NCBI GenBank assembly: GCA_034437895.1
Contig: DAOTTO010000325.1
Span: forward strand, 37,044 to 101,043
From: JANRLJ01 sp034437895
Lineage (GTDB): Bacteria; Chloroflexota; Anaerolineae; Aggregatilineales; Phototrophicaceae
Direction of reading: 5' to 3'
DNA length: 64,000 bases
In this document: positions 25,991 through 34,794 of the stretch, one piece after another
Layout of the letters: each line of letters opens with the position of its first letter
Position numbering within the stretch: the stretch's first letter is position 1
The notes under the pieces: model-generated
The model's database searches: none
What the model was told of the DNA's origin: nothing
The model's input: the letters and a program-made list of their open reading frames with translations, nothing else
Position numbers and translations under genes: made by a program

Positions 25991-26055
25991 CGAATCGCCA
26001 TTTATTCGGATATGGGATAAGGGCATGAGTATGTCATGCCCTTTTTGACGCAAAT

Positions 26056-26571
26056 CTAACCCTGATTTATCATTGCGTTAGCATGGACAATTGCAGCTTG
26101 AGTATGTTGGGGCAAATGATCGCCAAAATGTGCTTGCCATTCTGGGTCACGATAATCTTCATTCGTCATGATTTTACGACAGTCATCGCTACTGCAATAA
26201 CACGTCATCGAAAACGGAATCGCAATCTCCGTCGTCGCGTAATCGTAGGTAAGTTCTTCTCCGGGTTGAATATCCCGTCTAGCAGTCATCGTATCATCGT
26301 CCAACCACCACGTATTGGGGTCACAGGAATGATTCATATAGCGCTCAACCCCTTGTTCGCTCACGACCTCTGTTTCGTTACATTGATACGCATAATGGAG
26401 AAGTTTATCCTGTTCCTCTTGAGGCCAAGTTATCACATCTGCAATCAACAAGTGCGGTTGATTCGGTTCGAGGCGGCTCACGACTTCACCCTCCCGAATC
26501 AGACCGTCCGCAACCAATCCTTTGCCTTCGATAACACCCAGATCAACAACTTTAATCAGTGGATGCAACAT
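26056..26571 (-). CDS. SET-domain protein (lysine methyltransferase-like)
   Basis: A 171-residue stand-alone SET domain with post-SET. The order is canonical: IEGKGLVADG (SAM loop, near residue 16), YMNHSCDPNTW (the N-H-S-C pseudoknot), GEELTYDYATTE and the post-SET Cys cluster MTCYCSSDDCRK. SET proteins methylate protein lysines with SAM; bacterial members are few and their targets mostly unknown. A TTG at 26598 is possible, but ATG 26571 has GAGGGG directly upstream on this strand and is preferred. It lies downstream of the HDAC-family gene on the same strand, 89 nt away, with a 10-bp palindrome between. Confidence 0.85.
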   Translation of the reverse strand: MLHPLIKVVDLGVIEGKGLVADGLIREGEVVSRLEPNQPHLLIADVITWPQEEQDKLLHYAYQCNETEVVSEQGVERYMNHSCDPNTWWLDDDTMTARRDIQPGEELTYDYATTEIAIPFSMTCYCSSDDCRKIMTNEDYRDPEWQAHFGDHLPQHTQAAIVHANAMINQG

Positions 26572-26603
26572 TTTCCCCTCGTTCTTTAGCTCAAACAAAC
26601 ACT

Positions 26604-26632
26604 ATACGTCATTTCATCTTAGAATGACGTAT
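26604..26632. promoter_or_regulatory. 10-bp palindrome between the HDAC-family and SET genes
   Basis: ATACGTCATT (26604-26613) and its exact complement (26623-26632) around 9 nt. Neither strand has a T-run after it, so an operator or an mRNA stem is more likely than a terminator. It lies just upstream of the SET gene start. Confidence 0.4.
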
Positions 26633-26660
26633 CAATCTAAATACCCGATTATTCGCTCAT

Positions 26661-27746
26661 CTATTCATTTGACGAAGCAAGCGCACCTTGTACAAAGGCA
26701 GTTGCTAATTCCCCTAACGCCCCGACATTATACCCGCCTTCTTGCACAAATAATGTGGGTAGACCGAGTTTGCCAATCTGGTGAGCGAGTTTAAAATATT
26801 CGGGAGTATGCAGCTTAAAAGTTCCCATTGCGTCATCTTTATAGGTATCAAACCCAATCGACACCACCAACGAGGCAGGATTAAATTTCCTTATTTGGGC
26901 CAAAAGCTGCTCAAATGTGGTCATGTAATCTTCAACGCTCACACCCATCTTCAACGGATAGTTGAGCGTGGTGCCTTCGCCTTCGCCTTGACCAATTTCG
27001 TCCGAATACCCCGCATAAAATGGATATTCGTCTTTTGGCTCGGCGTGGATAGAGGTAAATAACACATTAGGGTCTTCCCAGAAGATGTCTTGCGTACCGT
27101 TGCCATGATGATAGTCAATATCGATAATGGCGACTTTGCCGCGTTCTAACAACAAATTTGCCGCAAGCGCCGCATTGTTGAAATAGCAGTAACCGCCGAT
27201 AAAGTTTCGTCCGGCATGATGGCCCGGTGGACGACACAGCGCATAAGCCATTCGTGCATCGCTACGCAGCAGCGCCATCGCTCCAGCTTTAGCGAGAGAT
27301 GCAGAAGCACAAACCGCCTCCCACGTCCCCTGACCAAACGGGGCTGTTCCATCAAAAACATGATAGGCAGATGGCGATACCAAGACTTTCATCGTATGCA
27401 AAGGGAACACCGTTGTATAGTAATAATCGTCCTCTGTCACCTGATCTTCGATATGATAGAGCGAATATTCGCGGCGAACACGTTCTCGTGCATTTTCGGA
27501 CATCTCGTACACATAATCAATCATTTTCGCATCATGAATACGCGCAAGGTCGGCTTTTGTCACAGGTTCTCGCACTTCGGCTAAAGTGATTAAGCCTGCA
27601 CGCTGCAAACCTGCATAGATATGCTCAATCCGCTCTGGCATTTCAAGATATGGGGTCAGCCTGCCATGTAAAAACTCGACCTTTGGCGCATGAGCCGCAT
27701 GACGCGCCGAATAAAAAGCCAGCATAGCTGCGTGGTTTTCCGACAT
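26661..27746 (-). CDS. HDAC-superfamily deacetylase, acetylpolyamine-amidohydrolase-like
   Basis: A 361-residue zinc amidohydrolase of the arginase/deacetylase fold. CRPPGHHAGRNFIGGYCYFN carries the His-His dyad, AIIDIDYHHGNGTQDIF supplies zinc ligands Asp and His, and IHAEPKDEYPFYAGYSDEIG followed by a G-x-G-x-G stretch is the pattern of bacterial acetylpolyamine deacetylases (APAH). The C-terminal EGGYNVGALGE has the transition-state Tyr region. It probably removes acetyl groups from acetylputrescine or acetylspermidine; protein deacetylation or acetoin-utilisation roles remain possible. ATG 27746 is chosen; an in-frame ATG at 27776 and another at 27725 are alternatives. The divergent neighbour is the gnd operon. 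Confidence 0.85.
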   Translation of the reverse strand: MSENHAAMLAFYSARHAAHAPKVEFLHGRLTPYLEMPERIEHIYAGLQRAGLITLAEVREPVTKADLARIHDAKMIDYVYEMSENARERVRREYSLYHIEDQVTEDDYYYTTVFPLHTMKVLVSPSAYHVFDGTAPFGQGTWEAVCASASLAKAGAMALLRSDARMAYALCRPPGHHAGRNFIGGYCYFNNAALAANLLLERGKVAIIDIDYHHGNGTQDIFWEDPNVLFTSIHAEPKDEYPFYAGYSDEIGQGEGEGTTLNYPLKMGVSVEDYMTTFEQLLAQIRKFNPASLVVSIGFDTYKDDAMGTFKLHTPEYFKLAHQIGKLGLPTLFVQEGGYNVGALGELATAFVQGALASSNE

Positions 27747-27944
27747 GCGTTTATTCTTTCTAGTCTGTAAAAGCATTTAAGAGTTTTTAAAAGGTCAAAA
27801 GGTGTCTTTTAAACTGCACTCATGATAGCAGACATCCGTCACAAGGTAAATATAAATATCTTGAATCTGTTTGCGGCTTAAAACGTGGAAAGTGCTAAAA
27901 TGACGGAAGGTTTTGCTCATATCACAAGCTTGAAGAGGGATACT

Positions 27945-28862
27945 ATGCAATTAGGAATGATTGGGCTGGGGAAGATGGGCGCGAATATGACCCGCCGCCT
28001 GTTAGAGGGAGGACATCAAATTGTCGTCACCGATTTAAACAAAGATGCAGTTACGGCTGCCGAGCAAGATGGTGCGGTTGGTGCGGCTAATTTGGTCGAA
28101 CTTGCTCAAAAATTATCAGCCCCACGCGCCGCCTGGGTGATGATCCCGGCTGGCGCACCCACCGAAAACACGCTTAAGGGCTTAATGGAAGTCTTTTCCG
28201 ATGGTGACATCGTAATTGACGGCGGCAACAGCAATTATAAAGATACCATGCGGCGTGGACAGATACTTAAGGAAAAAGGGTTACAGTACATTGATGTCGG
28301 CACCAGCGGCGGCGTGTGGGGCTTAAAAGAAGGTTACAGCATGATGGTCGGCGGCACTTCGGATGCGATTGAGCGTATTCGCCCGATTTTGGAGACGCTT
28401 GCGCCTGCTGCTGATAAAGGATGGGGACATGTTGGCCCCAGTGGTTCCGGGCATTTCGTCAAAATGATCCATAACGGCATTGAATATGGCTTGATGCAAG
28501 CCTATGCCGAGGGCTTTGAAATTATGCGTGCCAAACAAGACTTCAAACTTGATCTCCACCAAATCGGCGAAATTTGGCAGCACGGCAGCGTTGTACGCTC
28601 ATGGCTGCTGGATTTAACTGTCAACGCACTCGAAGCAGATCAAGACTTGTCGCAAATCAAAGGATGGGTCGCGGATTCAGGCGAAGGACGGTGGACAGTC
28701 GCCGAGGCCATTGATCTTGATATTCCTACCCCTGTGATTATTATGTCGCTCCTCGCTCGTTTCGTCAGCCGTCAAGATGAAAGTTATTCTGCCAAACTTT
28801 TAGCAGCCATGCGGAATCAATTTGGCGGCCATGCCGTTAAGACGGAGACGGAGGAAAAATGA
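27945..28862 (+). CDS. gnd: 6-phosphogluconate dehydrogenase, decarboxylating (short form)
   Basis: A 305-residue enzyme that oxidises 6-phosphogluconate to ribulose 5-phosphate and CO2. Dinucleotide-binding MIGLGKMGANMTRRLLEGGH opens the protein, DGGNSNYKDTMRR and VGPSGSGHFVKMIHNGIEYG are the substrate-binding and catalytic blocks with the Lys in VKMIHN. Length and the GKMGANM motif mark the approximately 300-residue GndA/YqeC type that often prefers NAD, unlike the 470-residue NADP form. The frame is open from 27885, but ATG 27945 has GAGGGA 4 nt upstream and matches the family start. First gene of gnd-zwf-pgl; overlaps zwf by 4 nt. Confidence 0.92.
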   Translation: MQLGMIGLGKMGANMTRRLLEGGHQIVVTDLNKDAVTAAEQDGAVGAANLVELAQKLSAPRAAWVMIPAGAPTENTLKGLMEVFSDGDIVIDGGNSNYKDTMRRGQILKEKGLQYIDVGTSGGVWGLKEGYSMMVGGTSDAIERIRPILETLAPAADKGWGHVGPSGSGHFVKMIHNGIEYGLMQAYAEGFEIMRAKQDFKLDLHQIGEIWQHGSVVRSWLLDLTVNALEADQDLSQIKGWVADSGEGRWTVAEAIDLDIPTPVIIMSLLARFVSRQDESYSAKLLAAMRNQFGGHAVKTETEEK

Positions 28863-30313
28863 GCGTTCAGGAAATTTGTGATCCCGCTAATTTGGTCATC
28901 TTCGGTGCATCCGGTGATCTTACGCAGCGCAAGCTCATTCCCGCGCTTTATAATCTGTATCGCAAAAAACGGCTTCCTGAGAAGTTCAATATTGTAGGGG
29001 TTTCTCGCTCCAAGCTAAGTCATCAAGACTTCCGCACAAAAGTGCAAGAAGGGGCCAAATCCTTTACTGAGGAAACCTATAGTGACAGCGAATGGGAAGC
29101 GTTCTCGGCACATATCTGGTATGTCCCCGGTAATGCCACTGAACTTGATAGCTATCAAGCACTGGATGACTTTTTAAAGGAGCACTCAGAAAGTGATACG
29201 AATCGCCTCTATTACCTCTCTACTGCCCCCTCGCTGTATGTGCCGACGCTAGAAAATCTTAAAGCGGCGGGTATGGCGAGTTCACAGAACGGTTGGCGGC
29301 GTATCGTTATTGAAAAACCCTTCGGCTATGATTTAAAGTCTGCACAAGAATTAAATACTGTCGTTCATGGCGTTTTTGACGAAAAGAATGTCTATCGCAT
29401 TGACCATTATCTCGGCAAAGAAACCGCGCAAAACATCTTGTTCTTTCGTTTCGCTAATACAATCTACGAGCCCTTATGGAATCGTAATTATATTCACAGT
29501 GTTCAGATCACTGTCGCGGAGACAGTCGATGTTGGGCGGCGGGCGGATTATTATGACAAAGCGGGTGTTCTGCGTGATATGTTCCAAAATCATCTCATGC
29601 AGCTTCTCGCTTTGACGACAATGGAACCGCCGATTTCGCTGAAAGCTGATGATCTGCGCGGCGAAAAAGCAAAGGTAATGAATGCTGTACGCCCTGCCCT
29701 GCTTAGAGATACAGTTCGCGCCCAATATCTGGATTATCGACAAACAGAGGGGGTAGCAGAAGGTTCAGAAACACCCACCTACGCCGCACTCAAGCTCTAT
29801 ATTGATAATTGGCGTTGGGAAGGTGTACCTTTTTATCTACGCTCAGGGAAGGCACTCAAACGCAAAGCCAGCGAAATCGTTGTGCAGTTCCGTCGCCCAC
29901 CACTGCTTTTGTTTGATATTCCTCGTCCCGAACAAACAAGCAACAGCTTATCGTTGTGCATCCAGCCTGACGAGGGTATCCATGTTAAATTTGAAGCCAA
30001 GTTGCCGGATACACGCGAAGGCAAATCCGTCGAGATGGAATTTCATTATGATACATCCTTCGGCGATAATCATATTCCAGAAGCCTATGAACGCCTCATT
30101 TTAGATGCGCTTTTGGGCGACGCTGGTTTATTTGCCCGCAGCGACGAAATTGAAGCCTCATGGCGATTGATGGATGGCATCATTGAAGGTTGGCAATCCG
30201 AACATGCCTTGCCACTAACCTTCTATGATCGGGATACATGGGGGCCAGTAGAGGCGGATGAACTGCTGGATGCTAACGGTGATGCGTGGATTATGGAGTG
30301 TGAACACTGCTGA
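28859..30313 (+). CDS. zwf: Glucose-6-phosphate 1-dehydrogenase
   Basis: A 484-residue enzyme for the first oxidative step of the pentose phosphate pathway. The coenzyme loop LVIFGASGDLTQRKLIPALY is at residues 12-31, and the substrate-binding RIDHYLGKETAQN (near residue 180) carries the catalytic His. Conserved IEKPFGYD also present. ATGA overlap with gnd and 1-nt overlap (TGATG) with pgl show one translation-coupled operon covering the whole oxidative branch. Confidence 0.95.
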   Translation: MSVQEICDPANLVIFGASGDLTQRKLIPALYNLYRKKRLPEKFNIVGVSRSKLSHQDFRTKVQEGAKSFTEETYSDSEWEAFSAHIWYVPGNATELDSYQALDDFLKEHSESDTNRLYYLSTAPSLYVPTLENLKAAGMASSQNGWRRIVIEKPFGYDLKSAQELNTVVHGVFDEKNVYRIDHYLGKETAQNILFFRFANTIYEPLWNRNYIHSVQITVAETVDVGRRADYYDKAGVLRDMFQNHLMQLLALTTMEPPISLKADDLRGEKAKVMNAVRPALLRDTVRAQYLDYRQTEGVAEGSETPTYAALKLYIDNWRWEGVPFYLRSGKALKRKASEIVVQFRRPPLLLFDIPRPEQTSNSLSLCIQPDEGIHVKFEAKLPDTREGKSVEMEFHYDTSFGDNHIPEAYERLILDALLGDAGLFARSDEIEASWRLMDGIIEGWQSEHALPLTFYDRDTWGPVEADELLDANGDAWIMECEHC

Positions 30314-31035
30314 TGACGGAAATTCGCAAATATCCAGATGTACCCGCTTTGGCAAATGCCGCCGCTGAATTGTTTGCTGCTTTTGCCCAAAAAGCTGTCG
30401 AAACATCGGGGAAATTCAGCGTGGCGCTTTCGGGCGGTTCTACACCGAAAGCACTATTCGGACTGCTGGCATCACCCTTTATTGCTAATCAAATTGACTG
30501 GGCGCATGTGCATCTTTTTTGGGGGGATGAGCGCTGCGTTCCCCCTGATCATGCGGATAGCAATTACCGCATGACCCGCGAAACGTTACTCAATCACGTA
30601 CCCATGCCTGCTGCGAATGTTCATCGAATGCAAGGTGAGATCGAACCAGTGCAAGCTGCCGAGGCTTACGAAGCCGAGTTAAGCAGTTTTTTTGGTACAG
30701 TGCAACCTCGCTTTGATCTTGTGCTGCTCGGTATGGGGGATGATGGGCATACTGCCTCGCTTTTTCCCGGCACAGCAGCATTAGACGAGAAAACACAGGC
30801 AGTTACAGCCAATTATGTGGATAAACTGCATACTTGGCGCATTACGTTGACACAAACAGCAATCAATAACGCGGCTGCAATTATTTTTTTAGTCGCAGGT
30901 GAGGCTAAAGCTGGCATTTTGCGTGAAGTGATTAACGGCCCTTATCAGCCAGAAGTGTATCCTTCACAACTCGTCGAGCCGGTAGATGGGCAGCTCATCT
31001 GGCTCGTGGATGAGGCCGCCACTTCATTGCTATAA
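30313..31035 (+). CDS. pgl: 6-phosphogluconolactonase
   Basis: A 240-residue DevB-type lactonase that hydrolyses 6-phosphogluconolactone. FSVALSGGSTPKALFGLLAS (residues 36-55) is the phosphate-binding loop shared with glucosamine-6-phosphate deaminases, HLFWGDERCVPPDHADSNY and LLGMGDDGHTASLFPG are diagnostic. The start overlaps the zwf stop by one base. Last gene of the operon; no clear hairpin in the 91 nt before the convergent ATPase gene. Confidence 0.93.
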   Translation: MTEIRKYPDVPALANAAAELFAAFAQKAVETSGKFSVALSGGSTPKALFGLLASPFIANQIDWAHVHLFWGDERCVPPDHADSNYRMTRETLLNHVPMPAANVHRMQGEIEPVQAAEAYEAELSSFFGTVQPRFDLVLLGMGDDGHTASLFPGTAALDEKTQAVTANYVDKLHTWRITLTQTAINNAAAIIFLVAGEAKAGILREVINGPYQPEVYPSQLVEPVDGQLIWLVDEAATSLL

Positions 31036-31126
31036 AGTTCTGCCGTTCTGCCCTACCAAAGCATCAAATACGTCAAGAAGAATCTCGAAGATTTTATTGG
31101 CGTACTTGGTGGTTCCAGTTAATACG

Positions 31127-31882
31127 CTACAGAATCTGAGACAAGAATAATTTTGTCCGATCATGTGTCGGATTATCAAAGAAATGCTCAGGCGTACCCG
31201 TCTCTACGACGCACCCTTCCGCCATAAAAATCACACGATCAGCCACTTCACGCGCAAAGCCCATTTCGTGCGTTACGCAGACCATCGTCATACCCGATTG
31301 TGCCAGTTCTTTCATGACATCCAGCACTTCTTTAATCATTTCTGGATCAAGCGCAGAAGTAGGCTCGTCAAATAGCATAATTTTGGGCTGCATCGCCAAA
31401 GCCCGTGCAATGGCGACGCGCTGCTGTTGCCCACCAGAAAGCTGCCCCGGATACTTATTCGCTTTTTCCGGGATGCCAACCCGATTCAGTAAACTAAGCG
31501 CCACTTCTTCGGCTTCTTTGCGCTGACGTTTACGGACGTAGCGCTGCGCCAAAGTGATATTTTGTAAGACCGTCAGATGTGGGAACAAATTAAACTGCTG
31601 GAACACCATCCCGATCTCACGCCGAATAGCGCTGATGTTGCTCATGTTGTTGGTCAATTCAATGCCGTCAACAACGATCTTGCCTTGTTGATGCTCTTCT
31701 AATCGGTTGATGCAGCGGATTAGCGTCGATTTACCCGACCCCGACGGGCCAATGACGACCACAACTTCACGCTCTTTGACATTTAAACTTACATCTTTAA
31801 GCGCTTGAAATGTCCCAAACCACTTGCTGACATTCGCACATTCTATAATCATGTTACCGACGTGACCGTTTCCATCACTCAT
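31127..31882 (-). CDS. Amino-acid-type ABC transporter ATP-binding protein (GlnQ-like), orphan
   Basis: A 251-residue ATPase with Walker A GPSGSGKSTLIRCINRLE, LSGGQQQRVAIARALAM, Walker B IMLFDEPTSALDPEM and VTHEMGFAREVADRV. The CINRLE and EMGFAREV strings are typical of polar amino acid importers (GlnQ, ArtP, HisP). No matching permease or binding protein is adjacent, so it either works with components encoded elsewhere or is a remnant of a broken operon. It follows the DyP peroxidase gene by 56 nt on the same strand. Confidence 0.88.
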   Translation of the reverse strand: MSDGNGHVGNMIIECANVSKWFGTFQALKDVSLNVKEREVVVVIGPSGSGKSTLIRCINRLEEHQQGKIVVDGIELTNNMSNISAIRREIGMVFQQFNLFPHLTVLQNITLAQRYVRKRQRKEAEEVALSLLNRVGIPEKANKYPGQLSGGQQQRVAIARALAMQPKIMLFDEPTSALDPEMIKEVLDVMKELAQSGMTMVCVTHEMGFAREVADRVIFMAEGCVVETGTPEHFFDNPTHDRTKLFLSQIL

Positions 31883-31938
31883 GACTGGTTGTTCCTCGAT
31901 TAAACCGTTTCCGTTTGAATGTTAACAAATGTAGCGTT

Positions 31939-33351
31939 TTACTCGGTGGAAAGCAACTTTAGCGCGGTAATGCTCGGCACAAAGAAATATCCGCCGCCTT
32001 TAACCTGAACAAAACGCGGAATCCCAGTCAAGCGCCGCCGTGCAGGGTCTCGCTGAATCGTATGATCGCCTTTGCTATCGTTGTCCCCTAAGATCGGGTC
32101 TTTGTCGTTATGCAGACCATGAAACTTCGGGTTATTTGCCCAAGTCTGCTGAATGAATTCAAACTGACGCTTGATGTTGGCATTCACACATAAAAAAACC
32201 AATCCGCGATCTGCGCCATCGTCTTCTAGTTTTCCCGGCGGAAGTATCGTTAATGGAAAAAGCGGTTTGCCATAGGGAAGCCCTCGCCGAATGATTAAAT
32301 GACGGTCGGACATCTTGAGAGATTCCTGCTCATTCGGTGGGAGTGAATCGCGGGGGTTGGTGCGGCGGATATGCGAACCCAGCGGGATTTGTTCGCCGCG
32401 TGGGTCACGCTTACGATAAAGAAAGGTGTTCATTTGGGCGCGATCAATCGAGGGATCATCTTTGAAAGGCGCAAGCACCATCGGCGTACCGCTAGGCCAG
32501 CGCCCTAAAAATTTAGAGGCTAACCAGACCTGCTTATCATCATCTGCCATCGCCCTGATCTGCATTTGCGAGTCTTCGTCGCTTGGAATATTCGATGCGA
32601 CATAATTCCAGAATGCAGCTACATCTTGATACAGCTTACGAAAAACGATATAGGTTCCATTCCGGCCTAAGTCTTTGCCATCCAAACGCGGAGATTCAGG
32701 GGTCTGACCATATTCGTTCTCATACCCCATGATAAATTCGCCCGTCTTGATAGTCGGTTCACTGGCCTTGGGGTCACGAACACCGCTTTCAATTTTAGGC
32801 TGAGACACACCATCAAACCAGCCAAAATGCTCTTTGCTGGCTTCTAAACGTGCGCCTTCTAGCAATGCAATTTGCTCAAGCGCGTGTTTTTCCCACAGTG
32901 CTTGATGATGTTGATACACTGCCGCCAATACGTTGGCATCCTGCGCTAAGATGACGAGCATCAGATGTAACTTTTCCGGCTCGCGCCCACCGATGTCCCA
33001 TTTTTCTGGCATACTATCGCCAGTATCGCCTAGAATCGGTGAGCGCTGCGGATCAGTGATGCCTTCGCGGAATTCTAGCGGGAAAGTATCCATAGCGTCA
33101 TTCGGCAGTGCAAGTGCCTTTAGTCCCGCTGCGGTAAAACCAACTGTCACGGCTGATTCCGGTTTTATCACCTTTCCATCGCTGCCTTTGGACCAAACCT
33201 CACTTGTCGAAATAAACGGCGTTACTTCCCGCAGCCATGCTTTGCCGTGAGTTGAATTGGGAATATGGAGGAAAATATAGGTGCCATGATCTAAATGACC
33301 ATAGCCGCTCATGATGAGTCCCTGAATATCTTTTAATTCGATGTTTGGCAT
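31939..33351 (-). CDS. DyP-type haem peroxidase
   Basis: A 470-residue dye-decolourising-type peroxidase. GWFDGVSQPKIE contains the G-x-x-D-G motif whose Asp is the distal catalytic residue. LGSHIRRTNPRDSLP holds the proximal haem-ligand His and conserved Arg, and FLCVNANIKRQFEFIQQ is the C-terminal family block. No signal peptide or Tat motif is seen, so it is cytoplasmic unless encapsulated; no encapsulin gene is nearby. ATG 33351 has GAGGAC about 8 nt upstream. A start at 33387 would overlap the upstream gene. That gene encodes the duplicated-domain protein, which may be its partner. Confidence 0.88.
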   Translation of the reverse strand: MPNIELKDIQGLIMSGYGHLDHGTYIFLHIPNSTHGKAWLREVTPFISTSEVWSKGSDGKVIKPESAVTVGFTAAGLKALALPNDAMDTFPLEFREGITDPQRSPILGDTGDSMPEKWDIGGREPEKLHLMLVILAQDANVLAAVYQHHQALWEKHALEQIALLEGARLEASKEHFGWFDGVSQPKIESGVRDPKASEPTIKTGEFIMGYENEYGQTPESPRLDGKDLGRNGTYIVFRKLYQDVAAFWNYVASNIPSDEDSQMQIRAMADDDKQVWLASKFLGRWPSGTPMVLAPFKDDPSIDRAQMNTFLYRKRDPRGEQIPLGSHIRRTNPRDSLPPNEQESLKMSDRHLIIRRGLPYGKPLFPLTILPPGKLEDDGADRGLVFLCVNANIKRQFEFIQQTWANNPKFHGLHNDKDPILGDNDSKGDHTIQRDPARRRLTGIPRFVQVKGGGYFFVPSITALKLLSTE

Positions 33352-33368
33352 GTTTTCTGTCCTCATTC

Positions 33369-34586
33369 CTACAAACGCCGCAGCCACTCTTGCACTTTGG
33401 CACGATCAAGTGATTTACTAATTGCCTTATCGTTGAGGATATTTACGACGGTTTCATGAGGATAGGCGCTGTAAAAGACCTGTGTCTTGATTTGATTAGC
33501 ACGGATAACCGCCTTAAATTTTTCCAGATCAATCGCGCCTTTTTCGGGATAATCTGGTGAACTGCGCCAGACCAAATCCAGCCCCGGCGCGGCTTTATCG
33601 GAAAAATCGCCGATGTAGCTGTCCCAACTGCCATCATAATTACTGATAAACAGCAGTTGGCGACCTTTATCAATAATTGACCAGTGTGCATAATGGATAG
33701 TAGCAATGCCACCGAGTGATCCTTGCGTTTGGAAATGCTTGGCGACCATATTGATGAGCAGCAGCGCAATTCTCACCCGGAAAAATTCACGTATACCGGG
33801 CTTAATGGCAGAAATTACCGTCATCTGATTTTGGATAACCACATCTTCAATCGCAGCGACACCGGGTTGTCCTTGATGTGAAAGCTGAAGATTGATCGCA
33901 GGTTCACGGCGCAGAATCAAGCGCTTTAGTGGGCGCAGCACAAAAACCAGAAGGACATGCCATAGTAAATCCAGCAAAAAGATTATTGCCACCCAGATAT
34001 TACCCAGAAACGTCCCCATTGGTTTTAATCGATTTATAAGAGTTGGGCGCGAGATTGGGAGCAAATCGACTAGAGATTTGAGATCTTCCGCAAGGAATTT
34101 TTCCACCTGACGTAAATCGAGAAACTGTTGGATGGCTTCGCGCACAGCAATATAACGCCGCACATGATCGACAGTCTCATTATGATAGCCGATATGCGCT
34201 GCCTCATAATCATACGAATGTTTGGTGATGAAGCGGTAAAAATTGCGTTTAAACTTTTCCGGGTTGGCCGTCCGTGTCAGAGGATAGCCTACGCAGCTTC
34301 CCCAGATGCGGTCAAGCGCATCACCCGCTTTATCTACGAATTCATCGAGATGATCGCGCAGCTTGCCGTCATAATAGCTGACGAACAAGAGGTGTTCTTT
34401 TTGTCCGTTGATGTCATTCGGGATCAACGCCCATCGGCAAAAATGAACTGTATTGAAATCCTCTAATTTGATGTAGATGTTTTGATTATGCCCTCGAATA
34501 TCCTGACCGATGATCGTCAGTAGGCCTTCTAATTCGGCGGCATCTCCCGGCTTGATTTTCGCTATGACTGTTAAGACTTTTTGCAT
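33369..34586 (-). CDS. Duplicated-domain protein of unknown function next to DyP peroxidase
   Basis: A 405-residue protein built from two similar halves. Each half opens with a strand like KVLTVIAKIKPG (residue 3) or MTVISAIKPG (about 232), then FCRWALIPND / YAHWSIIDKG, then LLFVSYYDGKLRDHLDEFVDKA / LFISNYDGSWDSYIGDFSDK, then KFKRNFYRF / KFKAVIRAN. Between them lies one strong membrane segment (VAIIFLLDLLWHVLLVFVL, about residues 180-200) with a basic flank. I know no function for this domain; its shape suggests a ferredoxin-like alpha/beta barrel, as in haem-handling Dabb or chlorite-dismutase relatives, but that is a guess. It ends 17 nt before the DyP start, so co-expression is expected. 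Confidence 0.6.
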   Translation of the reverse strand: MQKVLTVIAKIKPGDAAELEGLLTIIGQDIRGHNQNIYIKLEDFNTVHFCRWALIPNDINGQKEHLLFVSYYDGKLRDHLDEFVDKAGDALDRIWGSCVGYPLTRTANPEKFKRNFYRFITKHSYDYEAAHIGYHNETVDHVRRYIAVREAIQQFLDLRQVEKFLAEDLKSLVDLLPISRPTLINRLKPMGTFLGNIWVAIIFLLDLLWHVLLVFVLRPLKRLILRREPAINLQLSHQGQPGVAAIEDVVIQNQMTVISAIKPGIREFFRVRIALLLINMVAKHFQTQGSLGGIATIHYAHWSIIDKGRQLLFISNYDGSWDSYIGDFSDKAAPGLDLVWRSSPDYPEKGAIDLEKFKAVIRANQIKTQVFYSAYPHETVVNILNDKAISKSLDRAKVQEWLRRL

Positions 34587-34794
34587 GGGCGCGTCCTCTC
34601 GCTGGATGAATGAGTGATGACACGGTGAGGTTATTATATGCGAATTTCATTTTCATGCGTGTATCTCAAAATTGTAATGCCAGCGTAGGGTTTTAGTAGG
34701 GTCATTGGCCTAATATTAGATTTTGGTTTGCAACAAAACCTGCCCAAAAAGCGTCTATCCTTGTAGGATGGGCAGTTATTGACAAGGAATGAGG

